Part shown: piece after piece, positions 23,705 to 24,052 of the stretch
How positions within the stretch are numbered: the stretch's first letter is position 1
How the letters are laid out: the number at the start of each line of letters is the position of its first letter
Origin: JABFXC01 sp045804265
GTDB lineage: Bacteria; Gemmatimonadota; Gemmatimonadetes; Gemmatimonadales; Gemmatimonadaceae
Length of the DNA stretch: 24,052 nt
Direction of reading: 5' to 3'
Assembly: GCA_045804265.1 (NCBI GenBank)
Contig: JBJMNK010000081.1
Span: 1-24,052, forward strand
Made by a program: the position numbers and the translations under genes
Notes under the pieces: generated by a model
Told to the model about the DNA's origin: nothing
Database searches by the model: none
What the model saw: the letters and a program-made list of their open reading frames with translations, nothing else

Positions 23705-23944
23705 CTAGCGATCGCGGCGCGGGTCGCGAGGCAGGTCGTGTCGCGGGTCGTGTAGCAGCTCGCGCCGGGCGATGATCTCCCGGGCGGTTGCCTCGAGCGC
23801 CACGTCGGCGCCGTAGGCGCCTTCGCGGAGCCGCGCGCCGATCACGGCGATCCGGTTTGTTGTCGAGCGCGGATGGCCCGCGCCATCGCGCGCGGGCCGC
23901 TCCTCGCGCCCATCCCGTGCCAGGGTCGTTCGCTCATCGCTCAT
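23705..23944 (-). CDS. Small Arg-rich protein with a FlgM-like C-terminal half (hypothetical)
   Basis: The 79-residue frame starts MSDERTTLARDGREE at an ATG; a GTG at 23962 would add six residues. The segment TNRIAVIGARLREGAYGADVALEATAREIIARREL (29-63) resembles the C-terminal helix pair of FlgM-type anti-sigma factors (pattern I-x2-L/I-x2-G-x-Y-x2-D, then Ala and a terminal helix). The last 15 residues are an Arg/Asp/Pro repeat. No flagellar gene is in the window, so the FlgM idea is only a resemblance. Same strand as the epimerase downstream; no ribosome site seen. It could be a genuine short gene or a chance frame. Confidence 0.5.
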   Translation of the reverse strand: MSDERTTLARDGREERPARDGAGHPRSTTNRIAVIGARLREGAYGADVALEATAREIIARRELLHDPRHDLPRDPRRDR

Positions 23945-23977
23945 GCCGGCGAATATCGGCACGACCTGGGGGAAGTT

Positions 23978-24005
23978 GATTGCGAGGGGTCGATTGCGAG
24001 GGGTC
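23978..24005. repeat. 14-bp direct tandem repeat upstream of the small gene
   Basis: GATTGCGAGGGGTC occurs twice head to tail (23978-23991 and 23992-24005). It immediately precedes the REP-like hairpin and ends in its GGGGTC head, which suggests slippage or partial duplication of that repeat. Confidence 0.85.
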
Positions 24006-24052
24006 AGAGCAGTTGAAATTCGATTACGGAGGCGTAATCGAATTTCAACTGC
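23999..24052. repeat. REP-like hairpin with AGGGGTCAGAG head (copy 2)
   Basis: The head AGGGGTCAGAG leads into a perfect 20-bp inverted repeat (24009-24028 with 24033-24052) around a GAGG loop, running to the window edge. The word at 23999-24017 is the exact reverse complement of 14478-14496. The right side may continue with a mirrored head outside the window. Confidence 0.8.

Overview
This is a GC-rich, gene-dense bacterial chromosome segment with about 20 recognisable protein genes on both strands, mostly short operons. I see no tRNA, rRNA, CRISPR array, transposase or phage gene. Several traits together suggest a heterotrophic soil or sediment bacterium such as a Gemmatimonadota: the GC content, a kaiB-kaiC-kinase operon without kaiA, a giant multi-HAMP sensor, and few clear Shine-Dalgarno sites. 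That placement is an inference; no marker gene in the window proves it.

Layout. 1-2112 (minus) holds the N-terminal 704 codons of a multi-HAMP sensor, probably a hybrid histidine kinase, built on 276-bp tandem repeats. 2349-3794 (minus) is a THUMP RNA methyltransferase with a large Ala/Lys-rich insertion, divergent from recQ (3931-5433, plus). An MscS-type channel follows (5541-6584, plus). osmC (minus) is divergent from a sufE / DUF6526 / CDGSH-protein run (7269-8487, plus), a small redox and Fe-S neighbourhood. A UPF0324 transporter (minus) lies just downstream of kaiB-kaiC-histidine kinase (13158 down to 9641, minus). Cyanophycinase cphB (13346-14200, plus) is divergent from kaiB. An ABC exporter (14599-16419, minus) is divergent from a rhombotarget lipoprotein and its rhombosortase (16583 to about 18219, plus). 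That pair converges on and overlaps a DUF421 membrane protein. Then come an exported beta-lactamase-like serine hydrolase (minus), a Tat-exported amidase (plus), a TIGR01777-type epimerase (minus) and a small Arg-rich protein (minus).

How genes may work together. KaiB, KaiC and the PAS kinase look like a clock or timing relay: KaiC keeps the Ser/Thr phosphosites and the kinase would be the output. The lipoprotein ends in a GlyGly-CTERM-like tail (Gly run, hydrophobic helix, Arg cluster), and the next gene, overlapping by 4 bp, encodes the predicted matching intramembrane protease, so the pair looks like a self-contained surface-protein processing unit.

The strongest non-gene signal is the octamer GCCTAACG / CGTTAGGC, present 21 times (23 counting the 7-base core). 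It occurs in genes and intergenic gaps in both orientations. Every TTA leucine codon I could find in the called genes lies inside it. It behaves like a genome-wide signal word (uptake sequence, Chi-like or methylation site). Intergenic gaps also carry REP-like hairpins, a pair of 69-bp inverted repeats and other palindromes.
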